A stretch of DNA of 64,000 nucleotides, taken from positions 124,001 to 188,000 of the forward strand of contig NZ_JOEH01000002.1 in NCBI RefSeq assembly GCF_000719095.1. The letters are read 5' to 3'. This stretch comes from Streptacidiphilus jeojiense. GTDB taxonomy: Bacteria; Actinomycetota; Actinomycetes; Streptomycetales; Streptomycetaceae. Of the stretch, positions 27,096 to 34,484 are shown piece after piece. Positions within the stretch are counted from its first letter, which is position 1; each line of letters starts with the position of its first letter. The notes beneath the pieces were generated by a model. The model was given only the letters and a program-made list of their open reading frames with translations, was not told the DNA's origin and ran no database searches. The position numbers were made by a program, and so were the translations under genes.

Positions 27096-27109
27096 CGTGA
27101 CCGATAACA
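27096..27109. promoter_or_regulatory. candidate LacI operator (site A) upstream of the secreted hydrolase
   Basis: CGTGACCGATAACA on the plus strand is TGTTATCGGTCACG on the hydrolase's coding strand. It matches the motif found upstream of the ABC operon, the GH36 gene and the regulator itself (shared core TGTTANCGNTNACA). It lies 76 bp before the start codon. The rest of the 27021-27344 gap holds only this site and the long inverted repeat at 27209-27307. Confidence 0.55.
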
Positions 27110-27208
27110 GATTGACGGCAGGTCGGACCGGCACGGTCAGCCGGGATGCGGCTGACCGTGAGTGCGTGGGTGGGTGGTTGGTGCCGGGACTCGGCTGCGG
27201 CGTCTGCC

Positions 27209-27307
27209 TGGCTTGTCGCGCAGTTCCCCGCGCCCCTGGGTGCTGCAACTGAACCGCTGCAGGGAAGTTGCAGCACCCAGGGGCGCGGGGAACTGCGCGA
27301 CAAGCCA
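27209..27307. repeat. perfect 42-bp inverted repeat (intergenic hairpin family)
   Basis: The left arm 27209-27250 (starting TGGCTTGTCGCGCAGTTCCC) pairs perfectly over 42 bp with the right arm 27266-27307, around a 15-base loop. A diverged copy lies at 979-1099. It is positioned after the minus-strand LacI gene and before the minus-strand hydrolase, so it can act as the LacI terminator. No gene or target-site duplication accompanies it, and it does not look like an insertion sequence end. Confidence 0.85.
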
Positions 27308-27344
27308 CCTGCGATCGGCAGCTGAAGTTCAGTCAGATACGGCT

Positions 27345-28400
27345 TCAGCGGGGGGCCGGGCCGCTGCTTTCGCGGACGACCAGTTCCGGTTCGGCCCACA
27401 GCCCGGGGGCCGGCGCCGAGTCCGGTTCGAGCAGGGCGTGCAGCAGGCCGAAGGCGGACCGGCCCAGGCCCTCGAAGTCGAGCCGGACCGTGGTCAGCGA
27501 GGGGGTGAGGTAGGCGGACTGGGGCGCGTCGTCGAAGCCGATGACGCTGAGGTCCCCGGGGACGTCCCGGCCGGCCTCGCGGGCGGCCCTGAGCACGCCG
27601 AGGGCGACGTCGTCGTTGCCGCAGAGGATGGCGGTGACGCTCGGATCGTCCAGCAGGGTGCTGGCGGCGAGGTAGCCGGAGCGCGGGGTCCAGCCGGCGT
27701 CCAGCAGGGTGGGCACCGGCCGTCCGGCCGAGCGCAGCGCGTCCTGCCAGCCGTGGGTGCGCTGGGTCAGCCGGCTGGTGGAGGACGGGATGGACAGGTG
27801 GTGCACGGTGCGGTGGCCCAGGCTGAGCAGGTAGCGGGTGGCGTGGGCGGCCGCGCCCCGGTCGTCGATCCACACCTGCGGCCGTCCGGACTGCTGCTGG
27901 CCGCTGTCCGGCCGCTCCATCAGCCCCACCACCGGGTGGTCCGCGGGCAGCGCGTCCAGCACCCGGGCGCCGACCGTCTCGAACGCGATGACGACGGCCG
28001 GGGCCCCGGGGCGGCCCAGCCGCTCCACGACGTCCTGGGTGCCGGTGGCCGCGTCCGGTTCCAGCACGCTGATGCCGACGGTGAACCCCGCCGCCCTGGC
28101 CTCCTCCTCGATGCCCCGCAGCGCGGCGGCGCAGCCGTAGAGCGCGGTGTCGACGGTGAGCACGGTGACGGACCGGACCAGGCCGCCGGCCAGGGCCTGG
28201 GCGCTGCGGTTGGGGGTGAAGCCGAGTTCCTCGATGGTCCGCAGCACCAGGGCCCGGGTGGAGTCCTTGACGTGCGGCTTGCCGTTGATGACCCGGGAGA
28301 CGGTCTGGTGCGAGACCCCGGCGACCCGGGCCACCTCCCAGATGCTGGTGGCCTGGGCGCCTGCCGCTGGTCCCGGTGCGGCGGAGGTGTCCGTGCTCAT
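27345..28400 (-). CDS. LacI family regulator of the GH-A/GH36 sugar locus
   Basis: A 351-residue protein. The helix-turn-helix reads ATSIWEVARVAGVSHQTVSR, the hinge is about residues 62-70, and the sensor ends with VIGFDDAPQSAYLTPSLTTV and a DFEGLGRSAFGLLHALLE segment. ATG 28400 is used because GGGAG is well placed before it; in-frame ATGs at 28421 and 28430 would add 7 or 10 residues. It lies between the secreted hydrolase and the ABC operon. A motif in its own leader matches those upstream of the hydrolase, the importer and the GH36 gene, which predicts a four-unit regulon. Confidence 0.9.
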   Translation of the reverse strand: MSTDTSAAPGPAAGAQATSIWEVARVAGVSHQTVSRVINGKPHVKDSTRALVLRTIEELGFTPNRSAQALAGGLVRSVTVLTVDTALYGCAAALRGIEEEARAAGFTVGISVLEPDAATGTQDVVERLGRPGAPAVVIAFETVGARVLDALPADHPVVGLMERPDSGQQQSGRPQVWIDDRGAAAHATRYLLSLGHRTVHHLSIPSSTSRLTQRTHGWQDALRSAGRPVPTLLDAGWTPRSGYLAASTLLDDPSVTAILCGNDDVALGVLRAAREAGRDVPGDLSVIGFDDAPQSAYLTPSLTTVRLDFEGLGRSAFGLLHALLEPDSAPAPGLWAEPELVVRESSGPAPR

Positions 28401-28417
28401 GCTGTTACCGCTCCCAG

Positions 28418-28431
28418 TCATATCGGTCATT
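28418..28431. promoter_or_regulatory. candidate autoregulatory LacI operator (site D)
   Basis: TCATATCGGTCATT shares TATCGGTCA with site A (nine consecutive bases) and matches it at 10 of 14 positions. It lies 18 bp upstream of the preferred LacI start codon. It is the weakest of the family of sites and would be partly coding if the ATG at 28430 is the real start. Confidence 0.4.
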
Positions 28432-28441
28432 CTCGGAAGCG

Positions 28442-28470
28442 CCGGCCTGCGGTGTCAATTCGCAGGCCGG
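28442..28470 (-). terminator. terminator of the second sugar ABC operon
   Basis: CCGGCCTGCG (28442-28451) pairs with CGCAGGCCGG (28461-28470) around a 9-base loop, 24 bp after the lipoprotein stop codon on the minus strand. It separates the ABC operon from the downstream LacI gene. Confidence 0.7.
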
Positions 28471-28494
28471 ACGCCGGCGTCCGTGCGGCTGCGG

Positions 28495-29850
28495 TCAGTT
28501 GCCGCTGGTGATGGCCGCGTTCGACTTGGTGTTGACGTCGTCGGCGGCGGCCTGCGGGGTCATCTGGCCCAGCCACACCTGGTTGAAGTCCTGCAGCACG
28601 ACGTTGTTGAAGGTGGTGTTGGAGGTGGTCAGCGGGTAGCCCATGGTGTTGCCCTCGGAGCCGGTCTGGAAGGCGGTCACGTCGACCCCCTTGGCCTTCC
28701 AGGCCGTCGCGAAGCCGCTGTTCAGGGTGGGTATGCCGGGCCAGACGGTGCCGCTGTCGGCGACCAGCTTCTCGGAGGCGGCGGAGGCGAGCCACTGCTC
28801 CAGCTCCCAGGCCTCGGCCGGGTGCTTGGTGTGGGCGTAGATGGCGTCGCTCAGGCCGTTGAAGACGGTGCCGGTGCCGGCCGGGCCGCTGGGCAGCGCG
28901 GACACGCCCCAGCTGCCGGCGGGCATCGCGGACTGGAACGCGGTCAGGTCCCAGTCGCCGTCGAAGGTGGTCGCGGCGTCGCCCTTGGACAGGATCGTCG
29001 GCAGGTCGGCGGCGTTGGGCGTGTTGGTCATCGAGCCCGGCGCGGCGACGTGCCACTTGTCGCGCAGGTCCTGCTCGAACTGGATGGCCTGCACGCAGGC
29101 GGGGGTGTTCACGGTCCACTTGCCGTAGGCCTTGTCCTGGAGCTGGCAGCCGTTCTCCAGGCCGAAGTCCCACCAGTCCTGCTGGCCGTTGGGGGCCTCC
29201 AGGGCGATGCCGTAGGTCTTGACGTGCTTGGAGTCGAAGCCGGCCTGGTTGGGGTGCTTGCCGTTGACGTCGACGGTGAGCTTCTGCAGCGCCGCGACGA
29301 AGGTCCCGCCGGTGCTGGGGTCCCAGGTCAGGTGGTTCATCTGGTCGGCGGTCAGACCGGCCTTGGCCAGCATCGACTTGTTGTAGATGGTGGCGATGGT
29401 GTCCCAGTCCTTGGGCAGGCCGTAGGTCACGCTGCCGGACTGCCACTGGGCCAGCAGCTTGGGGCTGTAGATGCTGGTGTCCAGGTTGGCGGCCTTGATC
29501 TTGCTGCTGAGGTCGGTGATGATCCCCTCCTTGGCCAGCTGCGGCAGGTAGGCCAGGTGGTCCCAGAACACGTCGGGCATGTTTCGGGAGGCGGCACCGG
29601 TCTGCAGCTTGGTCCAGTACTGCGCCCAGGCCACGAGCTCCAGGTTCACCTTGATGTTGGGGTGCGCCTTCTCGAACTCGTTGAGCGAGGCCTGGTAGGC
29701 GGCCTTCTCGGAGTCCTGCCAGGTCATGTAGGTGAGGGTGACGGTTCCGCCGGCCTTGGCGGAGCTGCTGCCACCGCATGCCGCGGTGAGGCCGACGAGG
29801 GCGGCGCAGGCGGCGGTGGCCGCGAGTCTCCTGGTGGTGGGCTTGAGCAT
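28495..29850 (-). CDS. sugar ABC transporter substrate-binding lipoprotein (CUT1)
   Basis: A 451-residue lipoprotein with a Sec signal and lipobox LTAACGG (anchored Cys25). The mature sequence is family-1 solute-binding: LTYMTWQDSEKAAYQASLNE, ending with QVWLGQMTPQAAADDVNTKS. It is the last gene of its operon, after both permeases, an order reversed from the first sugar locus (12560-15902), where the lipoprotein comes first. Two small hairpins lie between it and the upstream permease. No ATPase is present. The substrate is presumably a galactose-containing glycan fragment, judged from the GH36 neighbour. Confidence 0.9.
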   Translation of the reverse strand: MLKPTTRRLAATAACAALVGLTAACGGSSSAKAGGTVTLTYMTWQDSEKAAYQASLNEFEKAHPNIKVNLELVAWAQYWTKLQTGAASRNMPDVFWDHLAYLPQLAKEGIITDLSSKIKAANLDTSIYSPKLLAQWQSGSVTYGLPKDWDTIATIYNKSMLAKAGLTADQMNHLTWDPSTGGTFVAALQKLTVDVNGKHPNQAGFDSKHVKTYGIALEAPNGQQDWWDFGLENGCQLQDKAYGKWTVNTPACVQAIQFEQDLRDKWHVAAPGSMTNTPNAADLPTILSKGDAATTFDGDWDLTAFQSAMPAGSWGVSALPSGPAGTGTVFNGLSDAIYAHTKHPAEAWELEQWLASAASEKLVADSGTVWPGIPTLNSGFATAWKAKGVDVTAFQTGSEGNTMGYPLTTSNTTFNNVVLQDFNQVWLGQMTPQAAADDVNTKSNAAITSGN

Positions 29851-29912
29851 GGGGTATCCACTTCTCTGTGGTCGGGGATGCTGCGCGGTGGGGTGAGGGG
29901 ACAGCTCGGGGG

Positions 29913-29957
29913 GACCGTCCGAGGCGACGGTCGGGGTGGCCGCCGCGGGGGGCGGCC
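29913..29957 (-). terminator. two small hairpins between permease and binding-protein genes
   Basis: GGCCGCC (29938-29944) pairs with GGCGGCC (29951-29957), and GACCGTC (29913-29919) with GACGGTC (29926-29932). Both are short 7-bp stems in the 113-bp gap. They may protect the permease message end or tune read-through into the lipoprotein gene. Confidence 0.4.
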
Positions 29958-29963
29958 GGGGGG

Positions 29964-30788
29964 CTACTTCAGTCCGGTGAGTGCGATCGACCGGACGATG
30001 TGGCGCTGGAAGAGCAGGAAGACGGCGATCAGCGGCACCAGGGCGACGGCGGCCGCGGTCAGCACGATGTTGAACTGGGAGGCGAACTGCCCCTGGAGCG
30101 CCGAGATGCCGACGGTGATCACCGTGGTGCGCTCGCTGCTGGTGATCATCAGCGGCCAGAGCAGGTTGTTCCAGCTGTTCACGAAGGTGACGGTGGCCAG
30201 GGTCGCCAGGATGGGCCGGCTCAGCGGCAGGATGATCCGCCACAGGATGGTCCAGGTGCCGGCGCCGTCGATGCGCGCGGCCGCCTCCAGGTCCGGCGGG
30301 ATGGTGCGGAAGTACTGGCGCACCAGGAAGATGCCGTAGGGCGTGCCGAACACGTACGGCAGGATCAGCGCCCGGTAGGTGTCCGCCAGTTCGAGCTTGC
30401 TCATGATGAAGAAGAGCGGCACCAGGGTCACGATCTGAGGGACCATCATGGTGGCCACGAAGCCCCAGAACAGCAGGTCCCGGCCGGGGAACTCCATCCG
30501 GGCGAAGGCGTAGGCGCTGAGCGAGCAGAACACCACCTGGCCGATGGTGATGGCGACCGACACGATCAGGGTGTGCACCATGAAGCCCGACATGTCGTAC
30601 TTGGACCACAGCGAGCTGAAGTTGGAGAAGGTGGCCGGGTGGGCCGGGGTCCAGGCCTGGGTGGAGAACATCCCCTGCGTGGTCTTGAAGGAGGCGTTCA
30701 GGGTCATCAGGTAGGGCGCGACCGAGACCAGCGCTCCGGCCAGCAGGGCCAGGTAGAGCAGCGTCCTACGCACAGCGGTGCTTGACAT
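29964..30788 (-). CDS. sugar ABC transporter permease (MalG type)
   Basis: A 274-residue protein with six hydrophobic segments. The EAA loop is PDLEAAARIDGAGTWTILWR, and the N-terminus (LLYLALLAGALVSVAPYLMT) with the FKTTQGMF segment is typical of MalG-type subunits. The start is ATG complementary to 30786-30788, only 12 bp after the preceding permease, indicating co-transcription. Confidence 0.9.
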   Translation of the reverse strand: MSSTAVRRTLLYLALLAGALVSVAPYLMTLNASFKTTQGMFSTQAWTPAHPATFSNFSSLWSKYDMSGFMVHTLIVSVAITIGQVVFCSLSAYAFARMEFPGRDLLFWGFVATMMVPQIVTLVPLFFIMSKLELADTYRALILPYVFGTPYGIFLVRQYFRTIPPDLEAAARIDGAGTWTILWRIILPLSRPILATLATVTFVNSWNNLLWPLMITSSERTTVITVGISALQGQFASQFNIVLTAAAVALVPLIAVFLLFQRHIVRSIALTGLK

Positions 30789-30800
30789 GGTGATCGTCCC

Positions 30801-31772
30801 TCAGCTGAAGTCGTAGACGGTGCGCTTGCGGAAGTACAGGAACTGACCGGCAGTCACCAGCAGGATCATGACGAACAGCACGATCGCGAGGGTGGCCGCG
30901 TAGCCGGCGTGGAAGAGCTGGAACGCCTGCTGGTAGATGTAGTAGTTGAGGGTGGTGGTCGAGGTCCCCGGGCCGCCCTGGGTCATCACGAAGACCGTGT
31001 CGAACAGCTGGAACGAGCCGATGACATTGGTGATCAGCACGAAGAACATCGACGGGCGCAGCAGCGGCAGGGTGATCTTGAAGAAGCGCTGCACCGCGTT
31101 GACCCCGTCCACCGCGGCGGCCTCGTAGATCTGCTCGGGTATCGCCTGCAGTCCGGCCAGCAGGAACAGCATGGTGTAGCCGGTGTACTGCCAGACGTTG
31201 ACCGAGGCGATGACCGGCATCGCCCAGGTGGTGGAGGTCAGCCAGTTGGGGCCGACGATGCCGACCAGCGACAGCAGGTGGTTGACCGCGCCGTGGCGCG
31301 GGTCGAAGGCCCAGGTCCAGATGATGCCCAGGGCGACCGGCATGGCCATCCAGGGGAGCACGAACAGGACCCGGAACACCTTGACGCCGCGCATCTTCCG
31401 GTTCAGCGCCAGCGCCAGTGCCAGGGCGAGGACGGTCTGGGCCGGGATGTTGAGGGCGACGTAGTAGACGGTGTTGCCGACCGCCGTCCAGGCCGCCCCG
31501 TCGCCGGCCAGCCGGCGGTAGTTGGCGAGCCCGACGAACTCCGGGGTGCTGACCAGGTCCCAGCTGAACAGGCTCAGCACGAACACCCCGATGATGGGGA
31601 GCACCAGGAAGAGCAGGAATCCCGCCAGGCTGGGGGCGATGAGCAGGTAGGCCTCGACGGTGGTGCGGATCCGCCTCCGCCGTCGGCCGGGCGCCGCCAC
31701 CGCGGGGGCGGGGGCGTCCTGCTTCGACAGTGACGGTCCCGCGGTGGCGAGACCTGGGCTGTTGGTGGTCAC
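30801..31772 (-). CDS. sugar ABC transporter permease (MalF type)
   Basis: A 323-residue protein and first gene of the second importer operon. It starts at GTG (complement of 31770-31772) with GGGAG eight bases upstream. Six hydrophobic segments are seen, with YLLIAPSLAGFLLFLVLPII first, and the EAA loop is EQIYEAAAVDGVNAVQRFFK. The 429-bp gap to the divergent GH36 gene carries at least three matches to the shared operator motif, so expression of importer and GH36 is likely controlled together. Confidence 0.9.
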   Translation of the reverse strand: MTTNSPGLATAGPSLSKQDAPAPAVAAPGRRRRRIRTTVEAYLLIAPSLAGFLLFLVLPIIGVFVLSLFSWDLVSTPEFVGLANYRRLAGDGAAWTAVGNTVYYVALNIPAQTVLALALALALNRKMRGVKVFRVLFVLPWMAMPVALGIIWTWAFDPRHGAVNHLLSLVGIVGPNWLTSTTWAMPVIASVNVWQYTGYTMLFLLAGLQAIPEQIYEAAAVDGVNAVQRFFKITLPLLRPSMFFVLITNVIGSFQLFDTVFVMTQGGPGTSTTTLNYYIYQQAFQLFHAGYAATLAIVLFVMILLVTAGQFLYFRKRTVYDFS

Positions 31773-31872
31773 AATTCCTACTCCCTGCGGCCGTGCGACA
31801 GAGCATGGTGGCGTGGGCTGCGGCTGCGTACGAGACGCGTTTCCCCTGGTCGCCCGGGCCTGGGGGAATTGA

Positions 31873-31920
31873 TGTGTGCGTTAACATCGCCGTGACGTAG
31901 GCACATAGTTATCGGTAACA
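31873..31920. promoter_or_regulatory. two candidate LacI operators (sites B2 and B) upstream of the ABC operon
   Basis: AGTTATCGGTAACA (31907-31920) contains the dyad GTTA, TCGG, TAAC. TGTGTGCGTTAACA (31873-31886) is a second match when read on the opposite strand (TGTTAACGCACACA). The two centres are 34 bp apart, about three helical turns. They lie 100-150 bp upstream of the permease start. The remainder of the 31773-32201 gap shows site C and a run of ten C at 32059-32068. Confidence 0.55.
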
Positions 31921-32131
31921 GAAGAAGGCCGTCAAGGGCTCGAACACTATGAGTTTTGCTGCCCGGCCCGGGGGCGAGTACCAACCGAAGCGGCTGTAAC
32001 CACGCTGAACTGGTGTGTTGTCAGATCGCCTGGACTCTGGTGATGATGACGCCGGGATCCCCCCCCCCACGGCGGCGTGGACGGCGACGAACCACCGGCT
32101 CTTGTGTGAGCGGTCGTCGGCAAGCCAAGAT

Positions 32132-32145
32132 TGTTAGCGGTCACA
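32132..32145. promoter_or_regulatory. candidate LacI operator (site C) upstream of the GH36 gene
   Basis: TGTTAGCGGTCACA is an imperfect dyad with central CG, 56 bp before the GH36 start. It agrees with site A at 12 of 14 positions when both are read in the same orientation. Control by the LacI protein at 27345-28400 is inferred. Confidence 0.55.
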
Positions 32146-32201
32146 ATGCGGGGCGTGGACGCCTCGAGGACCGTCCTGGACGCACGCAAGGAGAACACGC
32201 G

Positions 32202-34319
32202 TTGACAACTGTTGCTCGCACGGGGGAGAGGTCCGTGCTCTGGTCGCACGAGGCGCTCGGCGTTCAGGTGCTGCTGTCCGAGGGCGGGGGCGTCCGGCTC
32301 GGAGCGCCCGGAGCGGGGTGGGACTCACTGGTCCCGCTGGTGGAGGTGGTCGCCACCGGGCACGGGCGCGAGTGGTCCGGGGAGCGGTCCGTCGACAGCG
32401 CCATCGGCGCCCGGATGCGGCACCAGGGTCATCTGCTGGACCGTCAGGACGGTTGGGACCGGCTGCGGGTACGGCTGGACGACCCGCTGACCGGGCTGTC
32501 GGCGGAGGTGGAGCTGAGCACCCGGGCCGAGCTGCCGGTGCTGCGCTCCCGGGTGCGGTTGCGCAACGACGGCACGACCGCGCTCCGGATCGAGTCGGTC
32601 AGCACCCTCACCCTCGGCGGCCTGGGCGCGCCCGCCGACTTCGACCTGCACTGGGCCGACAACGACTGGCTGGCCGAACTGCGGTGGCGGCAGGCGCCGT
32701 TGCGCGAGCAACTGGTCGACCTGGACCGCTCGGCGGGCGGGCACGACGGTCGCGGCTGCTTCGAGCGAAGCTCGCGGGGCAGCTGGTCCACGGCCGGCAG
32801 CCTGCCGCTGGGGGTGCTGACCGAGCGCGGTACCGGCCGTTCCTGGGCCTGGCAGGTCGAGTCCAGCGTCGGCTGGCGCTACGAGCTCGGTGAGCGCCGG
32901 CGCAGCGCCTACCTCGTCCTCGGTGGTCCCGACGACGCCCGGCACCACTGGAGCTGCCTGCTGGCGCCGGGGGAGGAGTTCACCACCGTTCCGGCCGCCC
33001 TTGCGGTGGTGCCGTCCGGGGGCCCGGAGGCCGCCTTCGGCGTCCTCACCGGCTACCGCAGGCTGCTGCGCCGGCCGCACCCGGACCTGGACGCGCTGCC
33101 GGTGATCTACAACGACTACATGAACACCCTGATGGGCGACCCCAGCAGCGAGCGGCTGCTGCCGCTGATCGAGGCGGCCGGGCGGGCCGGAGCCGAGTAC
33201 TTCGTCATCGACGCCGGCTGGTACGACGACGACGCCCTCGGCTGGTGGGACTCGGTCGGAGCCTGGGAGGCGGCCGAACGCCGCTTCCCGGGAGGACTGC
33301 AACTGGTGCTGGACGCCATCCGGGCGCACGGCATGGTGCCGGGGCTGTGGCTGGAGCCGGAGGTCGTCGGGGTCCGCAGCCCGATCGCCCGGGCGCTGCC
33401 CGAGGAGGCGTTCTTCCAGCGCGGCGGGGTCCGGGTCACCGAGCACGGGCGGCACCACCTGGACCTGCGCCACCCGGCCGCCCGGGCCCACCTGGACGCG
33501 GTGGTGGACCGGATCGTCGACGACTGGGGCGTCGGCTACTTCAAGTTCGACTACAACATCAACGCCGGTCCCGGTACCGACGTTGACGGCCAGTCACCGG
33601 GCGCCGGACTGCTCGGCCACCACCGCGCCCACCTGGCCTGGCTGGAGTCCGTGCTGGACCGTCACCCCGGCCTGGTGCTGGAGAACTGCGGCTCCGGCGG
33701 CCTGCGCATGGACTACGCCCAACTGGCGGTCGCCCAGCTGCAGTCCACCAGCGACCAGGAGAACTTCCTGTGCTATCCGCCGATCGCGGCCGCCGCCCCC
33801 ACCGCGGTCACCCCTGAGCAGAGCGCGGTCTGGGCCTATCCGCAACCGGAGTTCAGCGACGACGAGAACGCCTTCGTGCTGGCCGGTGCGATGCTCGGCC
33901 GGATCCACCTGTCCGGCTTCCTGGACCGTATGACGGAGGATCAGCAGGTCCTGGTCGCCGGGGGCGTGGCCGCCTATAAGGCCATCCGCGCCGACCTGCC
34001 CGGAACGCTGCCCTTCTGGCCGCTGGGCCTGCCCGGCTGGGAGGACGAGTGGCTCGCCCTCGGCCTGCGCGGCGACGGCGCCACCTATCTGACGGTCTGG
34101 CGCCGCCCCGCGCCGGACGGTGCACCGGGGTCCGCACCGCAGGCGGCCCGGCGCCGCACCCTCGCCGTCCCGCACCTGCGCGGGCTGGGCGTCCATGCCC
34201 GGGTGGTGCATCCGGCGGCGACAGTCGGGTCGGTGCACTGGGACGACGAGCACGGCGAGTTGACGGTCGAGCTCCCGCACGCGCCGCAGGCGGTCGTGGT
34301 GCGGATCGCCGCCGACTGA
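32202..34319 (+). CDS. GH36 alpha-galactosidase
   Basis: A 705-residue cytoplasmic enzyme. TTG 32202 is the likely start because AAGGAG (32188-32193) stands eight bases before it; the next plausible start, GTG 32236, has no such site and is out of register with the N-terminal beta domain. GH36 hallmarks are PVIYNDYMNTLMGDPSSERL, the nucleophile Asp450 in YFKFDYN, and the acid/base Asp518 in QSTSDQEN after LENCGSGGLRMDYAQL. The family cleaves terminal alpha-1,6-galactosides (melibiose, raffinose, galactomannan side chains), and some members act on alpha-N-acetylgalactosamine. It is divergent from a CUT1 importer and carries the same operator motif. Confidence 0.92.
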   Translation: MTTVARTGERSVLWSHEALGVQVLLSEGGGVRLGAPGAGWDSLVPLVEVVATGHGREWSGERSVDSAIGARMRHQGHLLDRQDGWDRLRVRLDDPLTGLSAEVELSTRAELPVLRSRVRLRNDGTTALRIESVSTLTLGGLGAPADFDLHWADNDWLAELRWRQAPLREQLVDLDRSAGGHDGRGCFERSSRGSWSTAGSLPLGVLTERGTGRSWAWQVESSVGWRYELGERRRSAYLVLGGPDDARHHWSCLLAPGEEFTTVPAALAVVPSGGPEAAFGVLTGYRRLLRRPHPDLDALPVIYNDYMNTLMGDPSSERLLPLIEAAGRAGAEYFVIDAGWYDDDALGWWDSVGAWEAAERRFPGGLQLVLDAIRAHGMVPGLWLEPEVVGVRSPIARALPEEAFFQRGGVRVTEHGRHHLDLRHPAARAHLDAVVDRIVDDWGVGYFKFDYNINAGPGTDVDGQSPGAGLLGHHRAHLAWLESVLDRHPGLVLENCGSGGLRMDYAQLAVAQLQSTSDQENFLCYPPIAAAAPTAVTPEQSAVWAYPQPEFSDDENAFVLAGAMLGRIHLSGFLDRMTEDQQVLVAGGVAAYKAIRADLPGTLPFWPLGLPGWEDEWLALGLRGDGATYLTVWRRPAPDGAPGSAPQAARRRTLAVPHLRGLGVHARVVHPAATVGSVHWDDEHGELTVELPHAPQAVVVRIAAD

Positions 34320-34350
34320 GCGCTGCCGGCGCGGGCCCTGGCGTTACCGG

Positions 34351-34374
34351 CGGGGTGGTCCGCGCACCACCCCG
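34351..34374 (+). terminator. terminator after the GH36 gene
   Basis: CGGGGTGGT (34351-34359) pairs with ACCACCCCG (34366-34374) with a 6-base loop, 31 bp after the GH36 stop codon. Confidence 0.65.
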
Positions 34375-34484
34375 GGTCCGGTGGCCTGCGCCAGTGATCG
34401 GCGCGGTGGATCCCGGAACACTCGTGGTGAGCCGGTCGCGACCAGCACCGGACTGCGAGCGCCACCGCACCCAGGGGGATTCCC

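Noticed and set aside
27209..27307. Terminal inverted repeats of an insertion sequence
   Set aside because: No transposase frame lies between or near the arms, the loop is only 15 bases, and no target duplication is visible. It is better treated as an intergenic hairpin family.
11346..34319. Secondary-metabolite biosynthetic cluster
   Set aside because: No PKS, NRPS, terpene, lanthipeptide or other core biosynthetic genes; the region is sugar uptake and hydrolysis.
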